The position numbers and the translations under genes were made by a program. From positions 930,001 through 994,000 of the forward strand of contig NZ_FQXY01000010.1 of assembly GCF_900130125.1 (NCBI RefSeq): DNA of 64,000 nt. The letters are read 5' to 3'. The stretch is from Bacteroides congonensis. Its GTDB lineage: Bacteria > Bacteroidota > Bacteroidia > Bacteroidales > Bacteroidaceae. Below the pieces are notes generated by a model. It ran no database searches. It was not told where the DNA came from and saw only the letters and a list, made by a program, of their open reading frames with translations. Positions 53,371-60,677 of this stretch are shown here, in pieces; position 1 is the stretch's first letter; each line of letters begins with the position of its first letter.

Positions 53371-54459
53371 ATGAAAAATAAACTAGTTATGGCAGGCGTT
53401 TTCCTGCTTGCTTTAGGAATGGGCGGATGTGTGACAAGAGAGCAACAGTCTGCTTCGAAAACTGCGGAGACGGAGGCATTGTTGGATAAGTTAATCCACT
53501 TGCCGGAGAAAGGATTCATGTTTGGTCATCAGGATGATCCGGTATATGGCATCCGGTGGGATGGAGACGAGAACCGTAGTGATGTCAAAAGTGTGTGTGG
53601 CGATTATCCGGCAGTGATGGCTTTTGACCTGGGGCGTATTGAAAGGGGAGGAGAGAAGAACTTGGATGATGTACTTTTCGAACGGATACGCACAGAGATT
53701 ATTGCACACTATGACAGAGGAGGTGTTTGTTCTCTTAGTTGGCATGTGGATAACCCTGTGACGGGAGAAGCGTCTTGGGATGTGAGTGATTCAACGGCAG
53801 TTGCTTCCGTCCTTCCCGGAGGAGAGAATCATGGGAAGTTTCTTGGATGGCTGGATAGGGCAGCAGATTTTATGAATTCGCTTGTCACGAAGGAAGGAGT
53901 TAAAATACCGGTGATTTTCCGTCCCTGGCATGAACATACGGGGAGCTGGTTTTGGTGGGGACAAAATCTTTGTTCTGCCGAAGAATATAAGTCGTTGTGG
54001 AAAATGACTTATGATTATCTACAGGAAAAGGGAGTGAATCATTTGCTATATGCTTATTCTCCGGGTAGTGAGCCCGATAATGTGAATGAATATCTGGAAC
54101 GCTATCCGGGTGATGGCATGGTAGACTTGTTCGGGTTTGACACTTATCAGTTTGAGCGTGAAAAATATGTGGATACTATGGAGAAGTCATTGACGGTTCT
54201 TACAGAGGTCGGAAGGTTGCATAATAAACCGGTTGCAGTGACGGAGACTGGATATGAAGCTATCCCGGATTCCACCTGGTGGACGGAAACCTTGTTTCCT
54301 ATAGTGGACAAATATCCTGTCAGCTATGTATTGGTCTGGCGAAATGCCCGCGAAAAGGAAGCGCATTATTATGCCCCGTATCCGGGACAAATATCTGCAC
54401 TTGATTTTGTGGAGTTTTATAAGCATCCTAAAACCATTTTTGTGTCTGATTTGAAATGA
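53371..54459 (+). CDS. GH26 beta-mannanase (lipoprotein, second copy)
   Basis: GH26 enzyme of 362 residues from the ATG at 53371 (a TTG two codons earlier is unlikely). Lipobox MGGC (Cys20). The early motif EKGFMFGHQDDPVYGIRWDG, SLSWHVDNPVTGEASWD, acid/base Glu188 in VIFRPWHEHTGSWFWWGQNL and nucleophile Glu292 in PVAVTETGYEAIP place it in the group that includes the mannobiose-producing Bacteroides mannanases (ManA of B. fragilis belongs here by my recollection). It is clearly distinct in sequence from the first GH26 gene, so the two are not a recent duplication. GH130 follows after 18 nt. Confidence 0.95.
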   Translation: MKNKLVMAGVFLLALGMGGCVTREQQSASKTAETEALLDKLIHLPEKGFMFGHQDDPVYGIRWDGDENRSDVKSVCGDYPAVMAFDLGRIERGGEKNLDDVLFERIRTEIIAHYDRGGVCSLSWHVDNPVTGEASWDVSDSTAVASVLPGGENHGKFLGWLDRAADFMNSLVTKEGVKIPVIFRPWHEHTGSWFWWGQNLCSAEEYKSLWKMTYDYLQEKGVNHLLYAYSPGSEPDNVNEYLERYPGDGMVDLFGFDTYQFEREKYVDTMEKSLTVLTEVGRLHNKPVAVTETGYEAIPDSTWWTETLFPIVDKYPVSYVLVWRNAREKEAHYYAPYPGQISALDFVEFYKHPKTIFVSDLK

Positions 54460-54477
54460 AATTAAAATACTGAATAG

Positions 54478-55656
54478 ATGAAAACATTTAAAGAAAAAAT
54501 CCGCGACTTATTTGATGATTACGAGAAACTGGTAACTCGTAAGAATATGCCTGTTGAAGGTGGAAATGGAATTTTCACACGTTATCAATATCCTGTTCTG
54601 ACTGCTGCCCATACTCCTGTGTTTTGGCGCTATGACTTGGACGAAAAGACAAATCCTTTCTTGATGGAACGTATCGGCATGAATGCTACGTTAAATTCGG
54701 GAGCTATTAAATGGAATGGTAAATATTTGCTGGTGGTGCGTGTTGAAGGAGCGGATCGTAAATCTTTCTTCGCAGTGGCCGAAAGTCCTGACGGCATAGA
54801 TAATTTCCGTTTTTGGGATTATCCCGTGACTATGCCTGAGGACATTATTCCCGCGACAAATATTTATGATATGCGCTTGACGGCTCATGAGGACGGATGG
54901 ATTTATGGTATTTTCTGTGCTGAACGTCACGATGATACGGCACCTGCGGGAGATCTTTCCTCGGCTACCGCTACGGCAGCTATTGCCCGCACCAAGGATT
55001 TGAAGACTTGGGAGCGTTTGTCGGATTTGAAAACAAGAAGCCAGCAACGAAATGTGGTTCTTCATCCTGAATTTGTGGATGGAAAGTATGCGTTGTATAC
55101 CCGTCCGCAGGACGGTTTTATAGATGCCGGAAGTGGCGGTGGTATCGGTTGGGCCTTGGTAGATGATATAACTTGTGCGGAAGTAAAGGAAGAGACTATA
55201 ATCGACCGGCGTTATTACCATACAATCAAAGAGGTGAAAAATGGTGAAGGCCCTCATCCTATTAAGACATCGAAGGGATGGTTGCACTTGGCGCATGGTG
55301 TGCGTGGGTGTGCATCCGGTTTACGTTATGTGTTATATATGTATATGACTTCCTTGGAAGATCCGGCGAAAGTGATTGCTTCTCCTGCAGGCTTCTTTAT
55401 GGCGCCGGAAGGAGAAGAGCGTATCGGAGATGTCTCTAATGTATTGTTTACCAATGGCTGGATAGCTGATGAAGACGGTACGGTTTTTATTTACTATGCT
55501 TCTTCTGACACTCGTATGCATGTGGCGACTTCTACAATAGACCGGTTGGTCGATTATTGTATGAATACGCCTGCGGACGGTTTTTTTACTTCTGCCTCAG
55601 TGGAGACGCTGAAGAAACAGATTGATAAGAATCTGAAACTGATGCATACTTTATGA
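54478..55656 (+). CDS. GH130 mannosyl-glucose phosphorylase
   Basis: Cytoplasmic phosphorylase of 392 residues without signal peptide. It is read as 4-O-beta-mannosyl-glucose phosphorylase, releasing alpha-mannose 1-phosphate and glucose, as described for the B. fragilis enzyme. The proposed catalytic Asp131 is present (IYDMRLTAHEDGWIYGIFC), at the same number as in that enzyme. Other family features are FTRYQYPVLTAAHTPVFWRY, GMNATLNSGAIKWNGKYLLV and GWLHLAHGVRGCASGLRYVL. The context supports it: a mannobiose-producing GH26, an epimerase that would make its substrate, and a symporter that overlaps it by 4 nt. A mannobiose phosphorylase is the alternative but is less likely with the epimerase present. 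Confidence 0.93.
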   Translation: MKTFKEKIRDLFDDYEKLVTRKNMPVEGGNGIFTRYQYPVLTAAHTPVFWRYDLDEKTNPFLMERIGMNATLNSGAIKWNGKYLLVVRVEGADRKSFFAVAESPDGIDNFRFWDYPVTMPEDIIPATNIYDMRLTAHEDGWIYGIFCAERHDDTAPAGDLSSATATAAIARTKDLKTWERLSDLKTRSQQRNVVLHPEFVDGKYALYTRPQDGFIDAGSGGGIGWALVDDITCAEVKEETIIDRRYYHTIKEVKNGEGPHPIKTSKGWLHLAHGVRGCASGLRYVLYMYMTSLEDPAKVIASPAGFFMAPEGEERIGDVSNVLFTNGWIADEDGTVFIYYASSDTRMHVATSTIDRLVDYCMNTPADGFFTSASVETLKKQIDKNLKLMHTL

Positions 55657-57020
55657 TAGGGATTAGGGAAAAGATAGGCTATGGTTTCGGTGATATGGCT
55701 TCGTCCATGTTTTGGAAATTGTTTGGCTCCTATTTGATGATATTTTATACGGATGTGTTTGGCATGCCTGCAGCAGTGGTGGGCACGATGTTTCTCATCA
55801 CTCGTGTTTGGGACTCGGCGTTCGACCCTATAATCGGGATTATTGCCGACCGGACGCAATCGCGGTGGGGAAAGTTTCGTCCTTATCTGTTGTATCTGGC
55901 TGTTCCGTTCGCTGTGATCGGTGTGCTGACTTTTACAACTCCTGATTTCGGTGATGGCGGGAAAGTAATATATGCGTATTTTACATATTCGTTAATGATG
56001 ATGGTGTATTCAGCTATCAATGTACCTTACGCTTCGTTGTTGGGAGTGATGAGTCCGGAACCGAAAGACCGGAACATGCTTTCTACGTATCGTATGACTT
56101 TCGCTTACATCGGAAGTTTTATAGCATTACTTTTGTTCATGCCGATGGTGAACCGGTTCAGTATGGGACACGACGAGCAGCATGGTTGGATGATGAGCGT
56201 CATTGTAATTGCGGTGTTGTGTGTGTTGCTGTTTTATGGTTGCTTTGCATGGACTACCGAACGGGTAAAACCTATTAAAGAGCGGCAGAATTCCTTGAAA
56301 AGTGACTTGCAGGATTTGCTTCATAACCGTCCCTGGTGGATTCTGTTGGGAGCCGGTGTAGCTGCATTGGTCTTTAATTCTATTCGTGACGGGGCAACGG
56401 TTTATTATTTTAAGTATTATGTTGTAGAAGAAGAATATGCTTCCGTTTCTTTATTTGGAATTTCCTTTGTATTGAGCGGGCTTTATTTGGCTGTCGGGCA
56501 AGCCGCCAATATTGTCGGAGTGGTGTTGGCAGCTCCATTGAGCAATCGTATCGGCAAAAAAAAGACATATATGTGGGCGATGTCGATAGCGACAGTACTT
56601 TCAGTAATTTTCTACTGGTTTGATAAAGAGCAGTTGATGTTGATGTTTATTTTTCAGGTGTTGATAAGTATTTGTGCGGGTAGTATCTTCCCGCTTCTAT
56701 GGTCAATGTATGCAGATTGTGCTGATTATTCGGAACTTAAAACGGGTAACCGTGCTACGGGACTTATCTTCTCTTCTTCTTCCATGAGTCAGAAATTTGG
56801 CTGGGCTATCGGAAGTGCCGTTACGGGCTGGTTGTTGGCTTTTTACGGTTTTGAGGCCAACGCGGTGCAGGGCGAGGAAGCTATTCATGGAATAAGGATG
56901 TTCCTAAGTTGGCTACCGGCTATGGGTACGGTGCTGAGTGTCATCTTTATCAGCCTTTATCCGCTTTCCGAGAAAGAAATGAGAAAAATCACTAACCAAT
57001 TGAATGATAAAAGAAAGTAA
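55653..57020 (+). CDS. MFS/GPH family sugar symporter
   Basis: Inner-membrane glycoside-cation symporter of 455 residues with about twelve membrane segments. GPH features: EKIGYGFGDMASSMFWKLFG at the N-terminus, AVVGTMFLITRVWDSAFDPI, GIIADRTQSRWGKFRPYLLY with the conserved D-x-T, and the middle loop followed by RDGATVYYFKYYVVEEEYA and MYADCADYSELKTGNRATGL. It would import mannobiose or mannosyl-glucose from the periplasm. Its ATG overlaps the GH130 stop (ATGA), so translation is likely coupled. Confidence 0.93.
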   Translation: MIGIREKIGYGFGDMASSMFWKLFGSYLMIFYTDVFGMPAAVVGTMFLITRVWDSAFDPIIGIIADRTQSRWGKFRPYLLYLAVPFAVIGVLTFTTPDFGDGGKVIYAYFTYSLMMMVYSAINVPYASLLGVMSPEPKDRNMLSTYRMTFAYIGSFIALLLFMPMVNRFSMGHDEQHGWMMSVIVIAVLCVLLFYGCFAWTTERVKPIKERQNSLKSDLQDLLHNRPWWILLGAGVAALVFNSIRDGATVYYFKYYVVEEEYASVSLFGISFVLSGLYLAVGQAANIVGVVLAAPLSNRIGKKKTYMWAMSIATVLSVIFYWFDKEQLMLMFIFQVLISICAGSIFPLLWSMYADCADYSELKTGNRATGLIFSSSSMSQKFGWAIGSAVTGWLLAFYGFEANAVQGEEAIHGIRMFLSWLPAMGTVLSVIFISLYPLSEKEMRKITNQLNDKRK

Positions 57021-57027
57021 TAAGATT

Positions 57028-58311
57028 ATGAAAATACATAGATGGATTATTAGCCTGGTATTCTGTTGTTGTGTAACTTTTCTTTCCGCACAAATCCGTG
57101 GAACGGAAATTACTGTAGTCGTATCTCCCGACCATACAGACTGGAAATATCAGTTGAAAGAAAAATGTTCGTTTACAATTCAGGTATATAAGGCACAAAA
57201 CCTTTTGTCCGGAGTGACAATAGACTATGAGTTGGGGCCGGAATGGTATCCGGTGGAAAAGAAGAAAGGGGTTTTATTGAAAGACGGAAAGACAAGTGTA
57301 ACGGGGTGTATGGATGTTCCCGGTTTTTTGCGCTGTAAAGTGCGTGCATCTGTTGACGGGCATGTATATGAAGGATTGGCTACCGTGGCTTACGCACCTG
57401 AAGAGTTGAGGCCGCATACATCACTGCCTGCAGATTTCCGTCAATTTTGGGATACTGTTTTGAAGGAAGCCCGGCAGATTCCTTTGCTTCCTACTATGGA
57501 GCTTATTCCTGAGCGTTGCACGGATAAGGTAAATGTCTTCCATGTCAGTTTCCAGAATATTTGTAACGGTTCGAGAACGTTCGGCATTCTTTGTATGCCC
57601 AAAAAGCCGGGTAAGTATCCGGCGTTACTTCGCGTACCCGGTGCCGGAGTGCGTCCCTATTCGGGAGATGTCCATATGGCTTCCAAGGGAGTGATTACGT
57701 TGGAAATAGGCATTCACGGGATTCCTGTGACGATGTCGCAGATGGTATATGACGTATTGTCGAAAGGAGCGCTTAACGGGTATCCTTATCAAAATGATAA
57801 TAGCCGGGATAAGAGTTATTATAAGCGTGTTTTCTCAGGTGCTCTTCGGGCGGTCGATTTTATAGCTTCTTTACCGGAATATGACGGAAAAAATATGGGA
57901 GTGACAGGTTCCAGTCAGGGAGGAGCACTTTCTGTTGTAACGGCGGCATTGGACAAACGGATTACCTTTTATGCGGCTATCCATCCTGCGATGTGTGACC
58001 ATCAGGCACATTTAAAGAAGATTGCCGGAGGATGGCCTCATTACTTTTATTATTTTCCTCAACCGTCAAAAGAGCGGATTACCACAGCAGCGTATTATGA
58101 TGTGGCAAATTTTGCACGGCTTATTACTGCACCGGGTTGGTTCAGTTGGGGATATAATGACGAAGTATGTCCGCCTACCTCTATGTATGCAGCTTATAAT
58201 ATTATTACAGCTAAAAAGGAGTTGCATCCTTATTTAGAGACGGGACATTATCTATATCAGGAGCAATCCGATGAGTGGAATAAATGGCTTTGTCGTCAAC
58301 TAGGTTTATAA
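57028..58311 (+). CDS. CE7-family acetyl esterase
   Basis: Exported alpha/beta-hydrolase of 427 residues from the ATG at 57028; an earlier ATG at 57004 would overlap the MFS gene and blunt the signal peptide (MKIHRWIISLVFCCCVTFLS). A beta-sandwich domain of about 100 residues precedes a CE7/acetyl-xylan-esterase domain. Catalytic Ser296 is in NMGVTGSSQGGALSVVTAAL, the Asp in WGYNDEVCPPTSMYAAYN and the His in LETGHYLYQEQ. CE7 enzymes remove acetyl groups from oligosaccharides and are a regular part of Bacteroides mannan operons. This is the second of three esterases in the locus. Confidence 0.92.
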   Translation: MKIHRWIISLVFCCCVTFLSAQIRGTEITVVVSPDHTDWKYQLKEKCSFTIQVYKAQNLLSGVTIDYELGPEWYPVEKKKGVLLKDGKTSVTGCMDVPGFLRCKVRASVDGHVYEGLATVAYAPEELRPHTSLPADFRQFWDTVLKEARQIPLLPTMELIPERCTDKVNVFHVSFQNICNGSRTFGILCMPKKPGKYPALLRVPGAGVRPYSGDVHMASKGVITLEIGIHGIPVTMSQMVYDVLSKGALNGYPYQNDNSRDKSYYKRVFSGALRAVDFIASLPEYDGKNMGVTGSSQGGALSVVTAALDKRITFYAAIHPAMCDHQAHLKKIAGGWPHYFYYFPQPSKERITTAAYYDVANFARLITAPGWFSWGYNDEVCPPTSMYAAYNIITAKKELHPYLETGHYLYQEQSDEWNKWLCRQLGL

Positions 58312-58324
58312 ATTGGCAGATGAT

Positions 58325-59515
58325 ATGGAAACGACAGTTAGAAAATTAAAGGAAGAAATGCAGTGTATGCTAACGGGCAATATTCTTCCGTTTTGGATGG
58401 ATCATATGATAGATTCGGAGTATGGCGGTTTTTATGGACGAATTTCCGGCACAGGAGAACGTGTTCCCGGAGCTTCTAAGGGCGTTGTTCTGAATGCAAG
58501 AATTTTGTGGACTTTCTCATCGGCTTACCGTTTGTTGCATAAGGATGAATATCTGAAAATGGCAACCCGTGCCAAACAGGAATTGATAACTCATTTCTAT
58601 GATCACGAATATGGAGGGGTATTTTGGTCAGTTTGTGAAGACGGTTCTCCTTTGGATACTAAAAAACAAATTTATGCATTGGGTTTCGCTATCTATGGAT
58701 TGAGTGAATATCACCGGGCTACGGGAGACGCAGAAGCGCTTGAATATGCTATACGTCTGTTTTATGACATTGAAGAACATAGCTTTGATCGGATTAAGAA
58801 CGGTTATTGTGAGGCGTTGACCCGTGAATGGAATGAAATAGAGGATATGCGTTTGAGTGAGAAGGATGAAAATGAGCGGAAAACGATGAATACGCATTTG
58901 CATATCCTGGAGCCTTATACAAATCTTTTTCGTGTTTGGAATAATGAGTATCTGGAATGTCAGTTGCGTAATCTTATAGAGCTCTTTACCGACCGGATAC
59001 TGGATATTGAAACCGGGCATTTACGGTTGTTTTTTGATGATGACTGGAATAGTAGACATGACATGGTTTCGTATGGGCATGATGTAGAAGCGTCATGGCT
59101 GCTGCATGAGGCTGCCTTGCTTATCGGTGATAAACGATTGATAACCCGGATAGAACCGCTTGTGATAGAGATAGCAGAAGCGGCTTCCGAGGGGCTTCTT
59201 CCAGGTGCGGGTATGATTTATGAAATGAATAGGAGTTGTGGTTCTATAGATGCCGAACGGCATTGGTGGGTACAAGCGGAAGCGATTGTTGGATATGTAA
59301 ACCTTTATCAGCATTTTGATGACCGTTTGTCACTGTTGAGGGCAGTACGATGTTGGGAATTTGTGAAAAGACATCTGGTTGATAACGACAATGGAGAATG
59401 GTTTTGGGGAATACGTGCAGACGGAACAGTGAATCGTGCAGAAGATAAGGCGGGTTTTTGGAAATGTCCTTACCATAATGGGAGAATGTGTATGGAGATA
59501 ATGGAGCGGTTTTAG
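58325..59515 (+). CDS. AGE family epimerase, probable cellobiose 2-epimerase acting on mannobiose
   Basis: Cytoplasmic (alpha/alpha)6 epimerase of 396 residues with no signal peptide. The frame opens at a TTG, but the ATG at 58325 is preferred. Features of cellobiose 2-epimerases: NILPFWMDHMIDSEYGGFYG, ASKGVVLNARILWTFSSAYR, MNTHLHILEPYTNLFRVW, YGHDVEASWLLHEAALLIGD, RHWWVQAEAIVGYVNLYQ and the C-terminal WKCPYHNGRMCMEIM. The expected reaction is mannobiose to mannosyl-glucose, feeding the GH130 phosphorylase. An N-acylglucosamine epimerase is less likely given the CPYHNGR ending. Confidence 0.93.
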   Translation: METTVRKLKEEMQCMLTGNILPFWMDHMIDSEYGGFYGRISGTGERVPGASKGVVLNARILWTFSSAYRLLHKDEYLKMATRAKQELITHFYDHEYGGVFWSVCEDGSPLDTKKQIYALGFAIYGLSEYHRATGDAEALEYAIRLFYDIEEHSFDRIKNGYCEALTREWNEIEDMRLSEKDENERKTMNTHLHILEPYTNLFRVWNNEYLECQLRNLIELFTDRILDIETGHLRLFFDDDWNSRHDMVSYGHDVEASWLLHEAALLIGDKRLITRIEPLVIEIAEAASEGLLPGAGMIYEMNRSCGSIDAERHWWVQAEAIVGYVNLYQHFDDRLSLLRAVRCWEFVKRHLVDNDNGEWFWGIRADGTVNRAEDKAGFWKCPYHNGRMCMEIMERF

Positions 59516-59542
59516 ATGAATAATAGAGAAAGGAGTATTAAG

Positions 59543-60361
59543 ATGAAGAAATGGATATTAATCGTTTTACTTTTTACCGGATGTTCGGCAGACCATCAGG
59601 CACAAGAAGGGGGAGTGCAGACACAGGAGAAGGTGGATTTCAATAAGATGCATTTCGGTTGTGACGGGAATAGCATTACTGCGGGTAATCAGTGGTCAAA
59701 AACGGTTGTTGATATACTTGGTTTTGCCACTCATCATAATGTTGCGGTAGGATCGGCAAAATGGGCATGTTATATTGATACGCAAGAATATGGCAGTAAG
59801 GACTTTGCCGGTATTTCCGGTGGGTGGAAATCTACAGATGATAAAGTGGAAATACAGAAAAGACACAATAATGTGGCAAAAGTACATATTCAGAAGTTTA
59901 TATCAGAAGTAGAAAACGGTAGTTTTCCGGTACCGGATATATTTGTTTTTTCTATGGGTACAAATGATACTAAAATAGGAAGGGCGTCTGACGCTTTGAA
60001 AGAGAAAATATTGGATAAAGTGGATCTTACCACTATGGCGGGGGGAGCTCGCTGGTCTATTCAGACAATTATCGAGCGTTTCCCGGAGTGTCGGGTATTT
60101 CTCTGTACGCCGATTCAGTCGGGGAGTGCGTCTCATAATGACCTGAACTTGAAAAAAATAGCAGTTTTGCGGGAAATATGCAATGCTTTTTCTGTTCCGG
60201 TGATTGATTGTTATTCTGAATGTGGTATTAAAGCGGAAGACGAAGTTTGGGGAGAACGTGGGCGTTATTTGAAAGACGGGTTGCATCCGGATGTAGAAGG
60301 ACAACAATTAATGGGGCGTTATATTGCAAAGAAAATACAGGATTATTTAGGAGTAAATTGA
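59543..60361 (+). CDS. SGNH/GDSL hydrolase lipoprotein, probable mannan acetyl esterase
   Basis: Esterase of 272 residues. The frame opens at an ATG at 59516, but the ATG at 59543 is preferred: an AGGAG at 59531-59535 stands 7 nt before it and the signal peptide (KKWILIVLLFTGC, Cys14) then has a proper lipobox. The nucleophile Ser44 is in GCDGNSITAG (block I with Asn for the usual Asp), block III is FVFSMGTNDT, and the Asp245/His248 pair is in LKDGLHPDVEGQQLMG. It is the third esterase fold in the locus and the last gene of the unit. It probably removes O-acetyl groups from mannan at the cell surface. Confidence 0.9.
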   Translation: MKKWILIVLLFTGCSADHQAQEGGVQTQEKVDFNKMHFGCDGNSITAGNQWSKTVVDILGFATHHNVAVGSAKWACYIDTQEYGSKDFAGISGGWKSTDDKVEIQKRHNNVAKVHIQKFISEVENGSFPVPDIFVFSMGTNDTKIGRASDALKEKILDKVDLTTMAGGARWSIQTIIERFPECRVFLCTPIQSGSASHNDLNLKKIAVLREICNAFSVPVIDCYSECGIKAEDEVWGERGRYLKDGLHPDVEGQQLMGRYIAKKIQDYLGVN

Positions 60362-60372
60362 CGTACGGACAT

Positions 60373-60434
60373 AAAAAAAGGAGCAACGCCTTGCTCCAAC
60401 CTTTGTTAACCTTAAATCTAATACTATGAAAAAC
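60373..60434 (-). ncRNA. Candidate small RNA between the esterase gene and mutS
   Basis: On the minus strand a -7 element TATCTTTG (60448-60441), with a TTTC about 20 nt upstream, is followed within 45 nt by a terminator: GGAGCAA (60397-60391), loop GGCG, TTGCTCC (60386-60380) and T7 (60379-60373). The product would be about 62 nt with no gene behind it. The T7 lies on this side only, so the hairpin does not serve the plus-strand esterase gene. Confidence 0.5.
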
Positions 60435-60595
60435 ACATTGCAAAGATACGGACTCTTGGGAAATTAGCAAATTATCCAAGTAAAATAGTATGTTTTATAA
60501 CACGTTTTAATATTATCTCCCTATTTGTTAAGAAAAACGCCGTTCCTTTTTAAATCTATGCAACACTTATTTTGAAAATTGAAACAGGGGATACC

Positions 60596-60627
60596 GTTGA
60601 TTCTCTGCCGAAAAACCGTTATCTTTG
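60596..60627 (+). promoter_or_regulatory. Promoter of mutS with palindromic -7
   Basis: GTTG (60596-60599), 20 nt, then TATCTTTG (60620-60627). The -7 is part of a perfect palindrome, TATCTTTGCAAAGATA (60620-60635), so a -7 is also present on the minus strand. Nothing else is seen in 60449-60677. Confidence 0.65.
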
Positions 60628-60677
60628 CAAAGATATTGTAATTGTTTACTCTAAATAAAAAAGAAAGGGAGAGAACC

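Noticed and set aside
60426..60467. 13-codon plus-strand frame starting MKNTLQRYG
   Set aside because: It has no ribosome site or plus-strand promoter, and it overlaps the minus-strand -7 element, which explains the sequence better.
60642..60677. TTG start for mutS
   Set aside because: It would begin within a few bases of the predicted transcription start; the GTG at 60678 has a purine-rich site before it and gives the usual MutS N-terminus.
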